From positions 124,001-188,000 of the forward strand of contig JAFLBQ010000003.1 in NCBI GenBank assembly GCA_017303805.1: a DNA stretch of 64,000 nt, written 5' to 3'. The DNA is from Cytophagales bacterium. GTDB taxonomy: Bacteria; Bacteroidota; Bacteroidia; Cytophagales; Cyclobacteriaceae. Position numbers and translations under genes: made by a program. Positions within the stretch are counted from its first letter, which is position 1. Each line of letters starts with the position of its first letter. Of the stretch, positions 33,667 to 43,215 are shown piece by piece. The notes below the pieces were generated by a model. It was not told the DNA's origin and ran no database searches. It worked only from the letters and a program-made list of their open reading frames with translations.

Positions 33667-34875
33667 ATGGCAAAGTCTCCGCTACCCGCCTCCATGGATT
33701 TTTACCGCGATAACACCAAACTGAAATGGGTTATCCTGGCCATATCGGTTTTAATAAGTGCGGGATCAATTTTTTATACTAAAAGGTTAGTTGATCAATT
33801 AAAAGAAAGAGAAAAACAACAGGTGGAACTTTTTGCAAAAGCTTTGGAGTACACCCTCAATCACAATGACGATGCTATTTTATTTATTACGGATGAAATT
33901 CTGTTTAAGAACAAATCCATACCGGTTATATGGATCAATAACGAAGGCATTTACCAATATGTAAACGTTAACCTTGACCCGAAACTGAAGGGTAAAGATC
34001 GTGACCTGAGGTTGCAACAAGAGGCCGATAAAATGGCCGAAACGTTCCCTCCTTTTGAAATGAATTACATTAACGAAGATGGTACTGTAGAAAGTTACGG
34101 ATACGTGTACTACAAAAACTCTTTCTTGCTCTCGCAACTCATCGCCTTCCCATACATTCAGCTTTCGGTGCTCGCAATTTTTGGGTTTATCTCATACCTC
34201 GCATTCAACTATTCGCGCACAGCCGAGCAAAACCAGGTGTGGGTGGGGCTTGCAAAAGAAACTGCGCACCAGTTGGGTACACCCCTTTCTTCGCTTATGG
34301 CATGGATCGAGGTATTGCGCGAAGATCAGGATATAAAAAACAAAGGCATTGTGGATGAACTGGACAAAGACATTCGCAAACTAAAAGTTGTTACCGAGCG
34401 CTTTTCCAGCATTGGCTCCAAGCCAATTTTAAAAGACGAAAATGTGTACCACCTGGTAAACAATGTGGTGGGCTACTTGCAACCGCGCGTGTCTTCTAAA
34501 ATCAATTTCGAAGTTTATACCCTTTCGGAAAGTATTATGGCCCGCGTGCACGCACCATTATTCGAGTGGGTGGTTGAGAATTTGTGTAAAAATGCGGTGG
34601 ATGCAATGGGCAGTGCCGGTACCATTGCAATTAAAATTCTGCGCGGCAGCGACTACAAAGTACTTATCGATATTTCGGATACCGGCAAGGGCATTCCTAA
34701 AACGATGGTGCCGAGTGTATTCAGGCCTGGCTTTACCACCAAAAAACGGGGTTGGGGCCTCGGGCTGGCCTTGGCAAAGCGCATTATCGAAATGTACCAC
34801 GAGGGCCGGATTTTTGTGAAATCATCGGAAGAAAACCTAGGCACTACTTTCCGCATTGAGCTAATGAGTGCCTGA
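33667..34875 (+). CDS. Sensor histidine kinase
   Basis: A 402-residue membrane kinase. Two membrane segments (about 18-38 and 158-180) bracket a periplasmic sensor of roughly 120 residues containing IPVIWINNEGIYQYVNVN, possibly PAS-like. The dimerisation box is AKETAHQLGTPLSSLMAW (phospho-acceptor His). The ATPase domain has the N-box VVENLCKNAVDAM, G1 DISDTGKGIPKT and G2 GWGLGLALAKRII. No response regulator gene is adjacent. A second ATG (residue 10) is possible. It stands between a terminator and the atpD promoter, so it is probably transcribed alone. Confidence 0.92.
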   Translation: MAKSPLPASMDFYRDNTKLKWVILAISVLISAGSIFYTKRLVDQLKEREKQQVELFAKALEYTLNHNDDAILFITDEILFKNKSIPVIWINNEGIYQYVNVNLDPKLKGKDRDLRLQQEADKMAETFPPFEMNYINEDGTVESYGYVYYKNSFLLSQLIAFPYIQLSVLAIFGFISYLAFNYSRTAEQNQVWVGLAKETAHQLGTPLSSLMAWIEVLREDQDIKNKGIVDELDKDIRKLKVVTERFSSIGSKPILKDENVYHLVNNVVGYLQPRVSSKINFEVYTLSESIMARVHAPLFEWVVENLCKNAVDAMGSAGTIAIKILRGSDYKVLIDISDTGKGIPKTMVPSVFRPGFTTKKRGWGLGLALAKRIIEMYHEGRIFVKSSEENLGTTFRIELMSA

Positions 34876-34963
34876 GCTATATCTTACCATAACAAGCTGA
34901 TCTTCAGTCTATAAAAATCAAATCAAAGCTCTTGTGGCCTTTCAATAAAACATCTGGCGGCTG

Positions 34964-34994
34964 TTTGCATTAACCCTGCAAAAAACTACTTTTG
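34964..34994 (+). promoter_or_regulatory. Consensus Bacteroidota promoter of atpDC
   Basis: TTTG (34964-34967), 19-base spacer, TACTTTTG (34987-34994). This is a full match to the phylum's -33/-7 consensus. The predicted start is near 35000, giving a leader of about 68 bases before the atpD ATG. Confidence 0.8.
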
Positions 34995-35064
34995 CGTCCG
35001 GATTTTAAGGCCCGTTAGGTTTACGAAATCCGCAACCCAAGTAACAATCATAAAATTCTCATAA

Positions 35065-36573
<1,509 letters not shown>

Positions 36574-36619
36574 ATGAATAGTCAAGGTGAACACACTTTG
36601 ACTCTAGATTTAAGTAGAG

Positions 36620-36865
36620 ATGCATTTAGAAATTATAACACCTGAAAAGAAAATCTTTGAAGGCGAAGTAGCGGTAGCAACTTTTCCCGGAGCCGATGGC
36701 TCGTTTCAGATTTTGAACAACCACGCACCATTGGTAAGTTTATTAAAGGATGGCGTGGTTGAGTATAAATCAAAAGATGTTGCCGAAAAGATTTACATAA
36801 CCGGAGGTGTAGTAGAGGTGCTTAAAAACAAAGTGATTCTACTGGCCGATGGGGTGCAGGATTGA
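36620..36865 (+). CDS. atpC: F1F0 ATP synthase subunit epsilon (short form)
   Basis: An 81-residue epsilon subunit consisting of the N-terminal beta-sandwich only: MHLEIITPEKKIFEGEV, then FPGADGSFQILNNHAPL (the conserved G-x-F-x-x-L-x-x-H-A-P block) and VVEVLKNKVILLADG at the end. The C-terminal inhibitory helices (about 45-50 residues) of longer relatives are absent. Short epsilon subunits are common in this phylum. It follows atpD by 46 bases and ends at a very stable bidirectional terminator. Confidence 0.95.
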   Translation: MHLEIITPEKKIFEGEVAVATFPGADGSFQILNNHAPLVSLLKDGVVEYKSKDVAEKIYITGGVVEVLKNKVILLADGVQD

Positions 36866-36875
36866 TAGAATCAGC

Positions 36876-36925
36876 CTACTCAAAATAAAAAACCCGGCTA
36901 ACACCGGGTTTTTTATTTTGAGTAG
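36876..36925. terminator. Perfect 22-base-pair bidirectional terminator
   Basis: The arms at 36876-36897 and 36904-36925 are perfect inverted copies around loop CTAACA. The stem core is AACCCGG/CCGGGTT with A and T runs on both sides. It separates atpC from the convergent lipoprotein gene and serves both strands. Confidence 0.92.
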
Positions 36926-36935
36926 TTAAAAGAAA

Positions 36936-37433
36936 TTATTGCCGTACCAGCCATTTAACAAAGAACACCACCCCTATAATCAGGGCTATACCCCCAATAA
37001 TATAAAAAACCTGGCCACTGATAATTAGCGCCACAATACCTACTGCCCCAAAAATGGCCGCCAGTTTCAGGTCGTGATCAATTCCTTTTTTAGCTGCCGA
37101 AGCTTCGGCTCCCATTTTCTTCATTTCCTTCTGAGCCTTCACCAATTCTTTAAGCTCGGTACGCATCTGCTGGCGAAGGTTTTTACGTTCGGCCTTACTC
37201 ATTTGGCCATATGTTTTTGCAATTGCTTCGGTAGTTGCTGGTTCAGTGGCCAAAAGTACCGGGGTGTCTGCTGTGCTGGCAAGTAGTTCGTCTTGCTTTA
37301 CAGGTGCTGGCAACTCTGTTGTAGCAGCATAGTAAGGCACAGAAGAATTAACAGGGCTAAAGCTTGCCGTGTATTTTGGGCTTGAACAAGCAACCGCGGC
37401 CAAAGCAACCAGTGCATAAATGAGCTTCTTCAT
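36936..37433 (-). CDS. Predicted lipoprotein with C-terminal membrane helices
   Basis: A 165-residue protein starting at the ATG at 37433. The leader MKKLIYALVALAAVACSSPKY has a lipobox (AVAC). A polar linker and a charged helix (about 75-105, MSKAERKNLRQQMRTELKEL) follow, then two hydrophobic segments near the end (about 118-160), so it may be a multi-anchored membrane protein. The family and function are not recognised. It is preceded by the DUF6787 gene by about 9 bases and is probably co-transcribed with it. Confidence 0.68.
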   Translation of the reverse strand: MKKLIYALVALAAVACSSPKYTASFSPVNSSVPYYAATTELPAPVKQDELLASTADTPVLLATEPATTEAIAKTYGQMSKAERKNLRQQMRTELKELVKAQKEMKKMGAEASAAKKGIDHDLKLAAIFGAVGIVALIISGQVFYIIGGIALIIGVVFFVKWLVRQ

Positions 37434-37442
37434 AATCAATTT

Positions 37443-37745
37443 TTATTTTTTAAAGTTTGAAAGTAGTCGCGTAAAAAAACGCTTTTCAAAATCCCAAAAA
37501 AAGCGGAACTGGCCAAAGAGGAATCCATAAAAGAGCAAGAAAAGATTATAAACCGGGAAAATAAGTATCCAATAGGTAATACTGGCTGACAGTGGGATGT
37601 TCCCATCGGGAAACCAGAGCGCAAACAGTGGCCGCTTAATTAATAAAACCGTAAAGCCGGTGCAGGCAAAAACCAGCAGGATAATAAATACCTGGGCCAC
37701 ACTCTTTACCTTCCATCGTTGCTGCAAGCGCGTAATCCAACTCAT
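37443..37745 (-). CDS. DUF6787-like small membrane protein
   Basis: A 100-residue protein with two membrane segments (about 17-37 and 58-80). The pattern is LQQRWKVKSVAQVFIILLVF, then the hydrophilic PDGNIPLSASITYWI, then FPVYNLFLLFYGFLFGQFRF with a basic tail ending FFTRLLSNF. I recognise this from memory as DUF6787; function is unknown. It precedes the lipoprotein gene in the same direction. Confidence 0.75.
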   Translation of the reverse strand: MSWITRLQQRWKVKSVAQVFIILLVFACTGFTVLLIKRPLFALWFPDGNIPLSASITYWILIFPVYNLFLLFYGFLFGQFRFFWDFEKRFFTRLLSNFKK

Positions 37746-37805
37746 GGGCTTAAGTTCGGTCTAATTTTTAAAATGACAAATGCAGTATCCTACGCTTAGA
37801 AATGA

Positions 37806-37835
37806 AAAAGGCTGCTCTGCTAAGAACAGCCTTTT
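37806..37835 (-). terminator. Terminator after the small outer-membrane barrel gene
   Basis: AAAAGGCTG (37806-37814) and CAGCCTTTT (37827-37835) form a stem with a 12-base loop. Read on the minus strand it lies just after the barrel gene stop at 37855. Confidence 0.8.
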
Positions 37836-37854
37836 GTTATGGCGCGTGTGCGAA

Positions 37855-38376
37855 CTAAAATTTGAAAGCTACACCAAGCCTTGCGTTACCTGAGCCACCG
37901 GCACCTAATTCCAAAAAGGCACCAATATTAGGCTTAAAGTAATACCGGGTGCCTACGTGTATTCCAAAAAATACACCACTGGCATACGTATCGCCCGCAC
38001 CTGAAAAATCATCTTTCCATGAAAAACTTCTGTACCCGAGCTGGGCACCGCCATAAATATCTAATTCTTCTACATCTAATTTGAATAACCGGTTGAAGTG
38101 ATAAGAGCCGCGGGCTCCCAGGTATAAAATATTAAAACCATACCGGCTGCTGCCAAAGTTGTAGCGATACGAAAGGTAATCTACACCTACGCCCACACTT
38201 ATGTCATCCGTTACACCATACTCGTACGAAGCGCCAATGGGAATGCCCCCACTGTAGTAAGAGTTTACGCCAATACCAAGATTGAGTAAACTATTTCCTT
38301 TTTCGAATTGCGCTACGGCCTTGTGCGATGCAAATGAAACTAAACCAACAACTAACACTAAAACTAATTTCTTCAT
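37855..38376 (-). CDS. Small outer-membrane beta-barrel protein
   Basis: A 173-residue protein with a signal peptide (to about residue 22; KAVAQ). Eight or so amphipathic strands follow, rich in Gly, Tyr and Phe: VNSYYSGGIPIGASYEYG, ISVGVGVDYLSYRY, FNILYLGARGSYHFN and FGIHVGTRYYFKP, ending in GVAFKF with a terminal aromatic residue, as outer-membrane barrels do. It resembles porin-family/OmpA-like 8-strand barrels. The role is unknown. Confidence 0.82.
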   Translation of the reverse strand: MKKLVLVLVVGLVSFASHKAVAQFEKGNSLLNLGIGVNSYYSGGIPIGASYEYGVTDDISVGVGVDYLSYRYNFGSSRYGFNILYLGARGSYHFNRLFKLDVEELDIYGGAQLGYRSFSWKDDFSGAGDTYASGVFFGIHVGTRYYFKPNIGAFLELGAGGSGNARLGVAFKF

Positions 38377-38485
38377 AATTAATTGAATTTAATGTGATGC
38401 AAAAAAACTAAATCCCTAACCATTATTCTAATCTACTTCAGTAAAATAACCGAAATAAATCAGGCACGCTGCGCAACCCCTAAAA

Positions 38486-39160
38486 TTAACTAAACGGGCG
38501 CCACCAGCTTGTGGCGGGCGGTGGTGCCGAAAGTGACAACTCAACTTTCGTAACCGGATGCACAAACACCAACTGGCGCGCGTGCAGCGCAATACTTGCA
38601 TCGGGAAGTGGTTGTGGATACCCATACTTTACATCGCCCGCAATTGGACAGCCCATGCTGGCTAATTGTACCCTTATCTGATGCGGCCGGCCTGTAGCAG
38701 GGTTCACCTCCAACAAATGCAACCCTTCCTTAGCGGTAACATACCGGTAGCTTAGTTCAGACTTTAGCCCATTGCTGTGCGGTTTTGAATAGGCAGTGGT
38801 TTTGTTTTTCTGAGCATCTTTAACAAGCCAATGAACTAACGAGCCCTCGGGTTGTGTGGGCCTGGACTGTACCAGAGCCCAATAGGTTTTTTTTGTCTCC
38901 TTCTCGCGAAAGAGCTCATTCATGCGGGCCAACGCTTTTGAAGTGCGTGCAAATATTACTACCCCACTCACCGGCCTGTCCAAGCGGTGAACCACGCCTA
39001 GAAAAACTGCTCCCGGCTTCTTGTATTTCTCTTTCAGATAGGCTTTGCCCGATTCCACCAGTGGCGTATCGCCTGTTTCATCGCCTTGCACCAACACACC
39101 GGCCCGCTTGTTAATGGCCAGCAGGTGATTGTCTTCGTATAGAATATCGAGATTAGTCAT
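38486..39160 (-). CDS. RluA-family pseudouridine synthase
   Basis: A 224-residue RNA-modifying enzyme without an S4 domain. The catalytic block is VVHRLDRPVSGVVIFART (the Asp of HRLDR makes the covalent attack). KKTYWALVQSRP follows, and LLEVNPATGRPHQIRVQLAS and YGYPQPLPDASIALHARQLV are the other family motifs. RluA-type enzymes modify uridines in rRNA or tRNA; the exact position cannot be assigned. The start is divergent from the lipoprotein beta-lactamase-like gene 50 bases away. Confidence 0.93.
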   Translation of the reverse strand: MTNLDILYEDNHLLAINKRAGVLVQGDETGDTPLVESGKAYLKEKYKKPGAVFLGVVHRLDRPVSGVVIFARTSKALARMNELFREKETKKTYWALVQSRPTQPEGSLVHWLVKDAQKNKTTAYSKPHSNGLKSELSYRYVTAKEGLHLLEVNPATGRPHQIRVQLASMGCPIAGDVKYGYPQPLPDASIALHARQLVFVHPVTKVELSLSAPPPATSWWRPFS

Positions 39161-39210
39161 AAAACCTTGTAATTTAGAATCGGGTTATGTACCATCAAAA
39201 CTTTTTAGGT

Positions 39211-40092
39211 ATGCGCTATACGTTAGTTCTTGCTGCTTTTATTTTACTGGGTGGGTGTGCACACACCAGCAAAGAAGAGGTTGTTAAAAAAATAGAACTC
39301 ATACTAACCCAAACCGAAGGCACCTTTGCGGTAGCTTATAAAGACTTACACACCGGAGCGGAAATTTTGCTAAACGAACACGAATTATTTCATGCGGCCA
39401 GCACCATGAAAACACCGGTGATGGCAGAAGTTTACCGGCAGGCAACCGAGGGCAAATTTTCGTTGAAAGATTCCATCCGCATTAAGAACGAATTCATTAG
39501 CATTTTCGATGGCAGTAAATTTTCAATTACGCGCGAGTCGGACAGCGATACCCTGATTTACGACCACCTGGGTGAAAAGCGAACTATCTACTCGTTGATG
39601 TATGACATGATAATTATCAGCAGCAATTTGGCCACCAACCTGATTGTTGAATTGGTGGGTGCTGAAAATGTTACCCAAACCATGCGCACCATTGGCGCGA
39701 ATGACATGCAGGTGCTGCGGGGAGTGGAAGACACCAAAGCCTTTGAAGCCGGCATGAACAACCGGGTAACCGCTTATGATCTGATGCTGCTCTTCGAGAA
39801 AATTGACAAAGAAGAAATTGTAAGTGGTGAGGCCAGTATGGCGATGATGGATATTTTATTGGATCAAAAGTTCAACGATATTATTCCAGCCAGGCTTCCG
39901 GCCAACGCGAAGGTGGCTCATAAAACCGGATCCATAACCGGAGTAAGGCACGATAGCGGCATTGTATTTCTGCCTGAAGGAAAAAAGTACGTGTTGGTTC
40001 TGCTTTCAAAAGATTTAAAAGATGAAGTGGCGGGCATTGAGGCCATGGCCAGGGTATCAGAAGTATTGTATGAGTACACCACACAGAAATAA
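39211..40092 (+). CDS. Serine beta-lactamase/penicillin-binding-like lipoprotein
   Basis: A 293-residue protein. The ATG at 39211 (MRYTLVLAAFILLGGC) starts a lipoprotein leader (Cys at 16); an ATG at 39187 is upstream. The serine-hydrolase motifs are present: S-x-x-K in ASTMKTPV (S64, K67), SNL in place of SDN (about 138) and KTGSITG (about 238). The omega-loop region reads GVEDTKAFEAGMNN, not the class A ExxLN, and the second motif lacks Asp, so true beta-lactam hydrolysis is uncertain. It may be a beta-lactamase relative acting on peptidoglycan. A Uma2 remnant continues in the same frame immediately after its stop. Confidence 0.85.
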   Translation: MRYTLVLAAFILLGGCAHTSKEEVVKKIELILTQTEGTFAVAYKDLHTGAEILLNEHELFHAASTMKTPVMAEVYRQATEGKFSLKDSIRIKNEFISIFDGSKFSITRESDSDTLIYDHLGEKRTIYSLMYDMIIISSNLATNLIVELVGAENVTQTMRTIGANDMQVLRGVEDTKAFEAGMNNRVTAYDLMLLFEKIDKEEIVSGEASMAMMDILLDQKFNDIIPARLPANAKVAHKTGSITGVRHDSGIVFLPEGKKYVLVLLSKDLKDEVAGIEAMARVSEVLYEYTTQK

Positions 40093-40314
40093 GGTAGAGA
40101 ATTTATTTTTTCAGATCGTAATCGAAAGAAAAAAACGTATCAGGAAATTAAAGTGGGCGAGTATTGGATAATTGATCCGGCAAATAAAACATTCGAAATT
40201 TATCACAAAGATCAATCAGATAAAGATAGCCCTATACTTTACCTGGCAGAAGAAGGCATTGTAAGTTCCGCAATCCTCCCGGGTTTAACTTTTGATCTCA
40301 AAGAAGTTTTCTGA
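40093..40314 (+). pseudogene. Truncated Uma2-family nuclease remnant (C-terminal part)
   Basis: A 73-residue frame without its own start, open from the codon after the preceding TAA to TGA at 40312. Its translation carries the Uma2 (PF05685-type) C-terminus: SDRNRKKKTYQEI, then VGEYWIIDPANKTFEIYH, and the ending ILPGLTFDLKEVF. Intact Uma2 proteins are about 190 residues; the N-terminal two-thirds, including the first catalytic residues, are absent. It is in the same frame as the upstream lipoprotein, as if a deletion or insertion joined the two. It ends one base before the prfC stop on the other strand. Confidence 0.75.
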
Positions 40315-41898
40315 TCAATCCTTGAACTCAGAAGTAAAATGGAAGTTAATCTCAGGAAAATTTTCCTGCACCATTTGTAGCCACGCACGCGATTCTGCCA
40401 TAAACACCAACTTATCATCTTTGTCGCGCGCAATGTGGCGTTGTTTCGAGTTTATAAACTCTTGAAGTTTTTTTGAATCCTTGCTGCTGATCCAGCACGC
40501 TTTGTAAATATTCTGCCCTGCAAATTCGGCCGAGGCGCTGTATTCGTTCTTTAACCGAAATTGAATTACCTCAAACTGGAGTGCACCCACCACGCCTACT
40601 ACTTTTCGTTTCCCTAATTCGTACGTAAATAACTGAGCCACGCCCTCCTCCATCAACTGCAACAACCCCTTTTCCAGTTGCTTGGTTTTCATGGCATCTT
40701 TGTTAATCACTTCTTTAAAAATCTCGGGCGAAAAGCTGGGAATGCCGGTGTACATTACCTTTTCGCCATCGGTAAGCGTGTCGCCAATTTTAAGGTTGCC
40801 GGTATCGTACAGCCCTACAATATCTCCCGGCCACGCTTCATCTACCGTTTCGCGGTCTTGCGCCATAAACGCTGTGGCATTTGAAAAGCGAATGCCCTTC
40901 TCTTGCCTTACATGATAATAATTGGTGGCGCGCTCAAACTTTCCCGAACACACCCGCAAAAACGCAATACGATTTCGATGCTTCGGATCCATGTTAGCAT
41001 GGATCTTAAATATGAAACCCGAAAATTTACTCTCTTCAGGTTTTATTTCCCGTACCGTGGTTTCGCGTGGAATCGGTGGCGGGGCAATGCGAATGAATGT
41101 ATCCAATAACTCCTTTACACCAAAGTTGTTTACAGCACTTCCAAAAAAGACAGGCGCTACCTCCCCGGCTAAATAATCAGCTACCTCAAATTCCGGATAC
41201 ACTCCCTCAATCAACTCCACATCGGCCCGCAATTGCCGGGCATAGTTTTCGCCCACCAGTTTATCTAATTGCTCCGAATGAATATCCAGGATTTCTATTC
41301 CCGCTTCTACCGTTTGTTTACTGGCTGTAAACAGTTGCAATGTTTTTTCGTACAAGTTGTAAACGCCTTTAAATGTTTTGCCCATACTAATAGGCCAACT
41401 GAGTGGGCGCACTTTAATACGCAACTTCTCTTCCACCTCATCGAGTAACTCAAATGGATCACGACCTTCCCGATCAAGCTTATTAATAAAACACAACACC
41501 GGGGTACTGCGCATGCGGCACACTTCCATTAATTTTTCTGTCTGGGCTTCTACACCTTTCACGCAGTCAATTACCATAATTACGCTATCGACAGCCGTTA
41601 GCGTGCGGTAGGTGTCTTCGGCAAAATCCTGGTGGCCGGGGGTATCCAGCAGGTTTATCTTAATGTCTTTATAATTAAAACCCATTACCGAAGTAGCTAC
41701 GGAAATACCGCGTTGCTTTTCAATCTCCATCCAATCGCTGCGGGCATGGTCTTTTATCTTCGATGATTTAACAGCCCCTGCTTTTTGAATCGCTCCTCCA
41801 AAAAGTAGTAGCTTTTCTGTAAGGGTTGTTTTACCGGCATCGGGGTGGCTGATAATGCCGAATGTTCTGCGTTTGGCAATTTCCTGTTCGAGTGTCAT
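40315..41898 (-). CDS. prfC: Peptide chain release factor 3
   Basis: A 527-residue GTPase that recycles RF1/RF2 from the ribosome. The ATG at 41898 ([15 protein letters not shown]) is used; the longer frame begins with TTG. The G domain has G1 [14 protein letters not shown], the switch region with [13 protein letters not shown]3 [18 protein letters not shown] and G4 [18 protein letters not shown]. The RF3-specific C-terminal domains have [20 protein letters not shown] and [23 protein letters not shown] on the minus strand (41917-41910) is a matching -7 element. Confidence 0.95.
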   Translation of the reverse strand: MTLEQEIAKRRTFGIISHPDAGKTTLTEKLLLFGGAIQKAGAVKSSKIKDHARSDWMEIEKQRGISVATSVMGFNYKDIKINLLDTPGHQDFAEDTYRTLTAVDSVIMVIDCVKGVEAQTEKLMEVCRMRSTPVLCFINKLDREGRDPFELLDEVEEKLRIKVRPLSWPISMGKTFKGVYNLYEKTLQLFTASKQTVEAGIEILDIHSEQLDKLVGENYARQLRADVELIEGVYPEFEVADYLAGEVAPVFFGSAVNNFGVKELLDTFIRIAPPPIPRETTVREIKPEESKFSGFIFKIHANMDPKHRNRIAFLRVCSGKFERATNYYHVRQEKGIRFSNATAFMAQDRETVDEAWPGDIVGLYDTGNLKIGDTLTDGEKVMYTGIPSFSPEIFKEVINKDAMKTKQLEKGLLQLMEEGVAQLFTYELGKRKVVGVVGALQFEVIQFRLKNEYSASAEFAGQNIYKACWISSKDSKKLQEFINSKQRHIARDKDDKLVFMAESRAWLQMVQENFPEINFHFTSEFKD

Positions 41899-41963
41899 AA
41901 TCAAGGGCGCAAAAGTAACTAATTTGAATTATCTTGGCTTTATGAATGGTATGCGAACTTTTT

Positions 41964-42446
41964 ATGTCGGTATCTAAAGTTATCTTAATTGTAGTACTCT
42001 GTGGATTGGGCATGTTTATTTTGCTTCTGTACGTAGCGCTTAGCCCCACCATTCGTACTGTTTCTAAGAATGTCGCCTTCTCTTCGATTCTTAATAAACC
42101 GGTAACCAGTACTACTAAATTATACCTGCAGCAATACCCCACCGGTTCTTATCGATTCATTTCAAATGTACTAAGCCGCGACTCAATTAGTGTAGGAACA
42201 ACAGTATTAGATATTCCCTCCGGAAGTTCCTTTACAATTAAAGCGTTTAAAAAATATACCAACAATGCCGGCTCAGGCTCTACCAGTATTTATATTCTGG
42301 GCGAATACGCGCCCGGAAAAGACGCTGCCATAGCGTTTGAATATTACTGGGGCTCTGTAGATAATACAAAGGGTGCGTCCTCCAAATTACCCGTAGCATT
42401 TTGGCAGACAGAAGCTGATCAACAAATTATTTTTATAAATAGATAA
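41964..42446 (+). CDS. Membrane-anchored hypothetical protein
   Basis: A 160-residue protein starting at ATG 41964 (MSVSKVILIVVLCGLGMF), a membrane anchor of about 20 residues; an ATG at 41946 would add six residues. The rest is beta-rich and probably extracytoplasmic (KLYLQQYPTGSYRFISNV, STSIYILGEYAPGKDAAIAF, LPVAFWQTEADQQIIFIN). No family is recognised. It precedes the frameshifted outer-membrane barrel gene by 33 bases and may share its transcript. Confidence 0.6.
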   Translation: MSVSKVILIVVLCGLGMFILLLYVALSPTIRTVSKNVAFSSILNKPVTSTTKLYLQQYPTGSYRFISNVLSRDSISVGTTVLDIPSGSSFTIKAFKKYTNNAGSGSTSIYILGEYAPGKDAAIAFEYYWGSVDNTKGASSKLPVAFWQTEADQQIIFINR

Positions 42447-42479
42447 ACCGACTGAAACAATTTAATAGCATAACGTTTA

Positions 42480-43066
42480 ATGAGACTTCTGCCCTACATT
42501 CTTATACTTGGAATTTATACTTGTAAAGCGCAATCATTTGGGTTTCGGCTTGGGCCGAGTTTCGTAAATCAATCGCTTCGAAATGGCGGTGTAATTTTAC
42601 GACCCGGTGTTGCTGCTCGTTTTCATGCCGGTGCGTTTGTTAACTCGGCCATTAGCAAAGAAGCAAGCGTGCAGGTTGAATTAGGGTATAGCGGCCTAGG
42701 CCATAAAACTAATCCATCGTATGGACTTGAGCGCGCTCAATACGACTATGGCATATTCGGTGTTGTTTTTAAGTATCATACTCCGCATAAAATAAGTTTT
42801 CTGGCTGGGCCGCAGCTTGGCTTTTTAGTCGCAGGAAAACCGGTGCCGGCCAAAATGTTGCCGACCTGCCATCAAACCGGCATGATTTGATTATAGTTGT
42901 TGGTGGTGAATATTATCCAAGCCAATTAATTGGTGTAGGCCTGCGGTATAACTATGGTGTAACCAACATAAAAACTTTGAATATCGATAAACAATACAAT
43001 CAGGCGCTGCAACTTTCTTTCATCGTAAGAATTCCTGGTCATCAGTTAAAGCAGGCAGGCTTTTAA
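42480..43066 (+). pseudogene. Outer-membrane beta-barrel gene with frameshift
   Basis: The first part (42480-42855) encodes a signal peptide and barrel strands (SFGFRLGPSFVNQSLRNG, ASVQVELGYSGLGHKTNP, YDYGIFGVVFKYHTPHKI, SFLAGPQLGFLVAGKP). The frame then ends early at 42888. Shifting by one base at the run AAAA (42852-42855) restores 70 further codons (NVADLPSNRHDLIIVVGG, then YYPSQLIGVGLRYNYGVTN and LQLSFIVRIPGHQL) to a stop at 43064. The restored protein of about 195 residues resembles the PorT/outer-membrane barrel family. One A seems to be missing. This may be a real mutation or a sequencing error. Confidence 0.75.
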
Positions 43067-43142
43067 CACCATTAGAAATACCTTCACTAATTGGCCTTTC
43101 TGCACCTATCATTTTCTGCCACTCTGTCACATTTCTGCCCCT

Positions 43143-43166
43143 GCATACCCCTTGGCATACCCCTTG
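43143..43166 (+). repeat. Tandem 12-base repeat upstream of dnaK
   Basis: Two perfect adjacent copies of GCATACCCCTTG (43143-43154, 43155-43166), ending 50 bases before the dnaK ATG. No CIRCE inverted repeat is seen. It may be an operator for a stress regulator; nothing else in the region explains it. Confidence 0.6.
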
Positions 43167-43215
43167 ATCATAGGAATTTCGCTTAAGAATCTGAAATCTA
43201 AAAACTGAACATATC

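Noticed and set aside
43154..43169. Sigma-54-like TGGCAT-N5-TTGAT at the dnaK repeat
   Set aside because: The -12 GC is GA and dnaK is not known to use sigma-54; the similarity follows from the tandem repeat.
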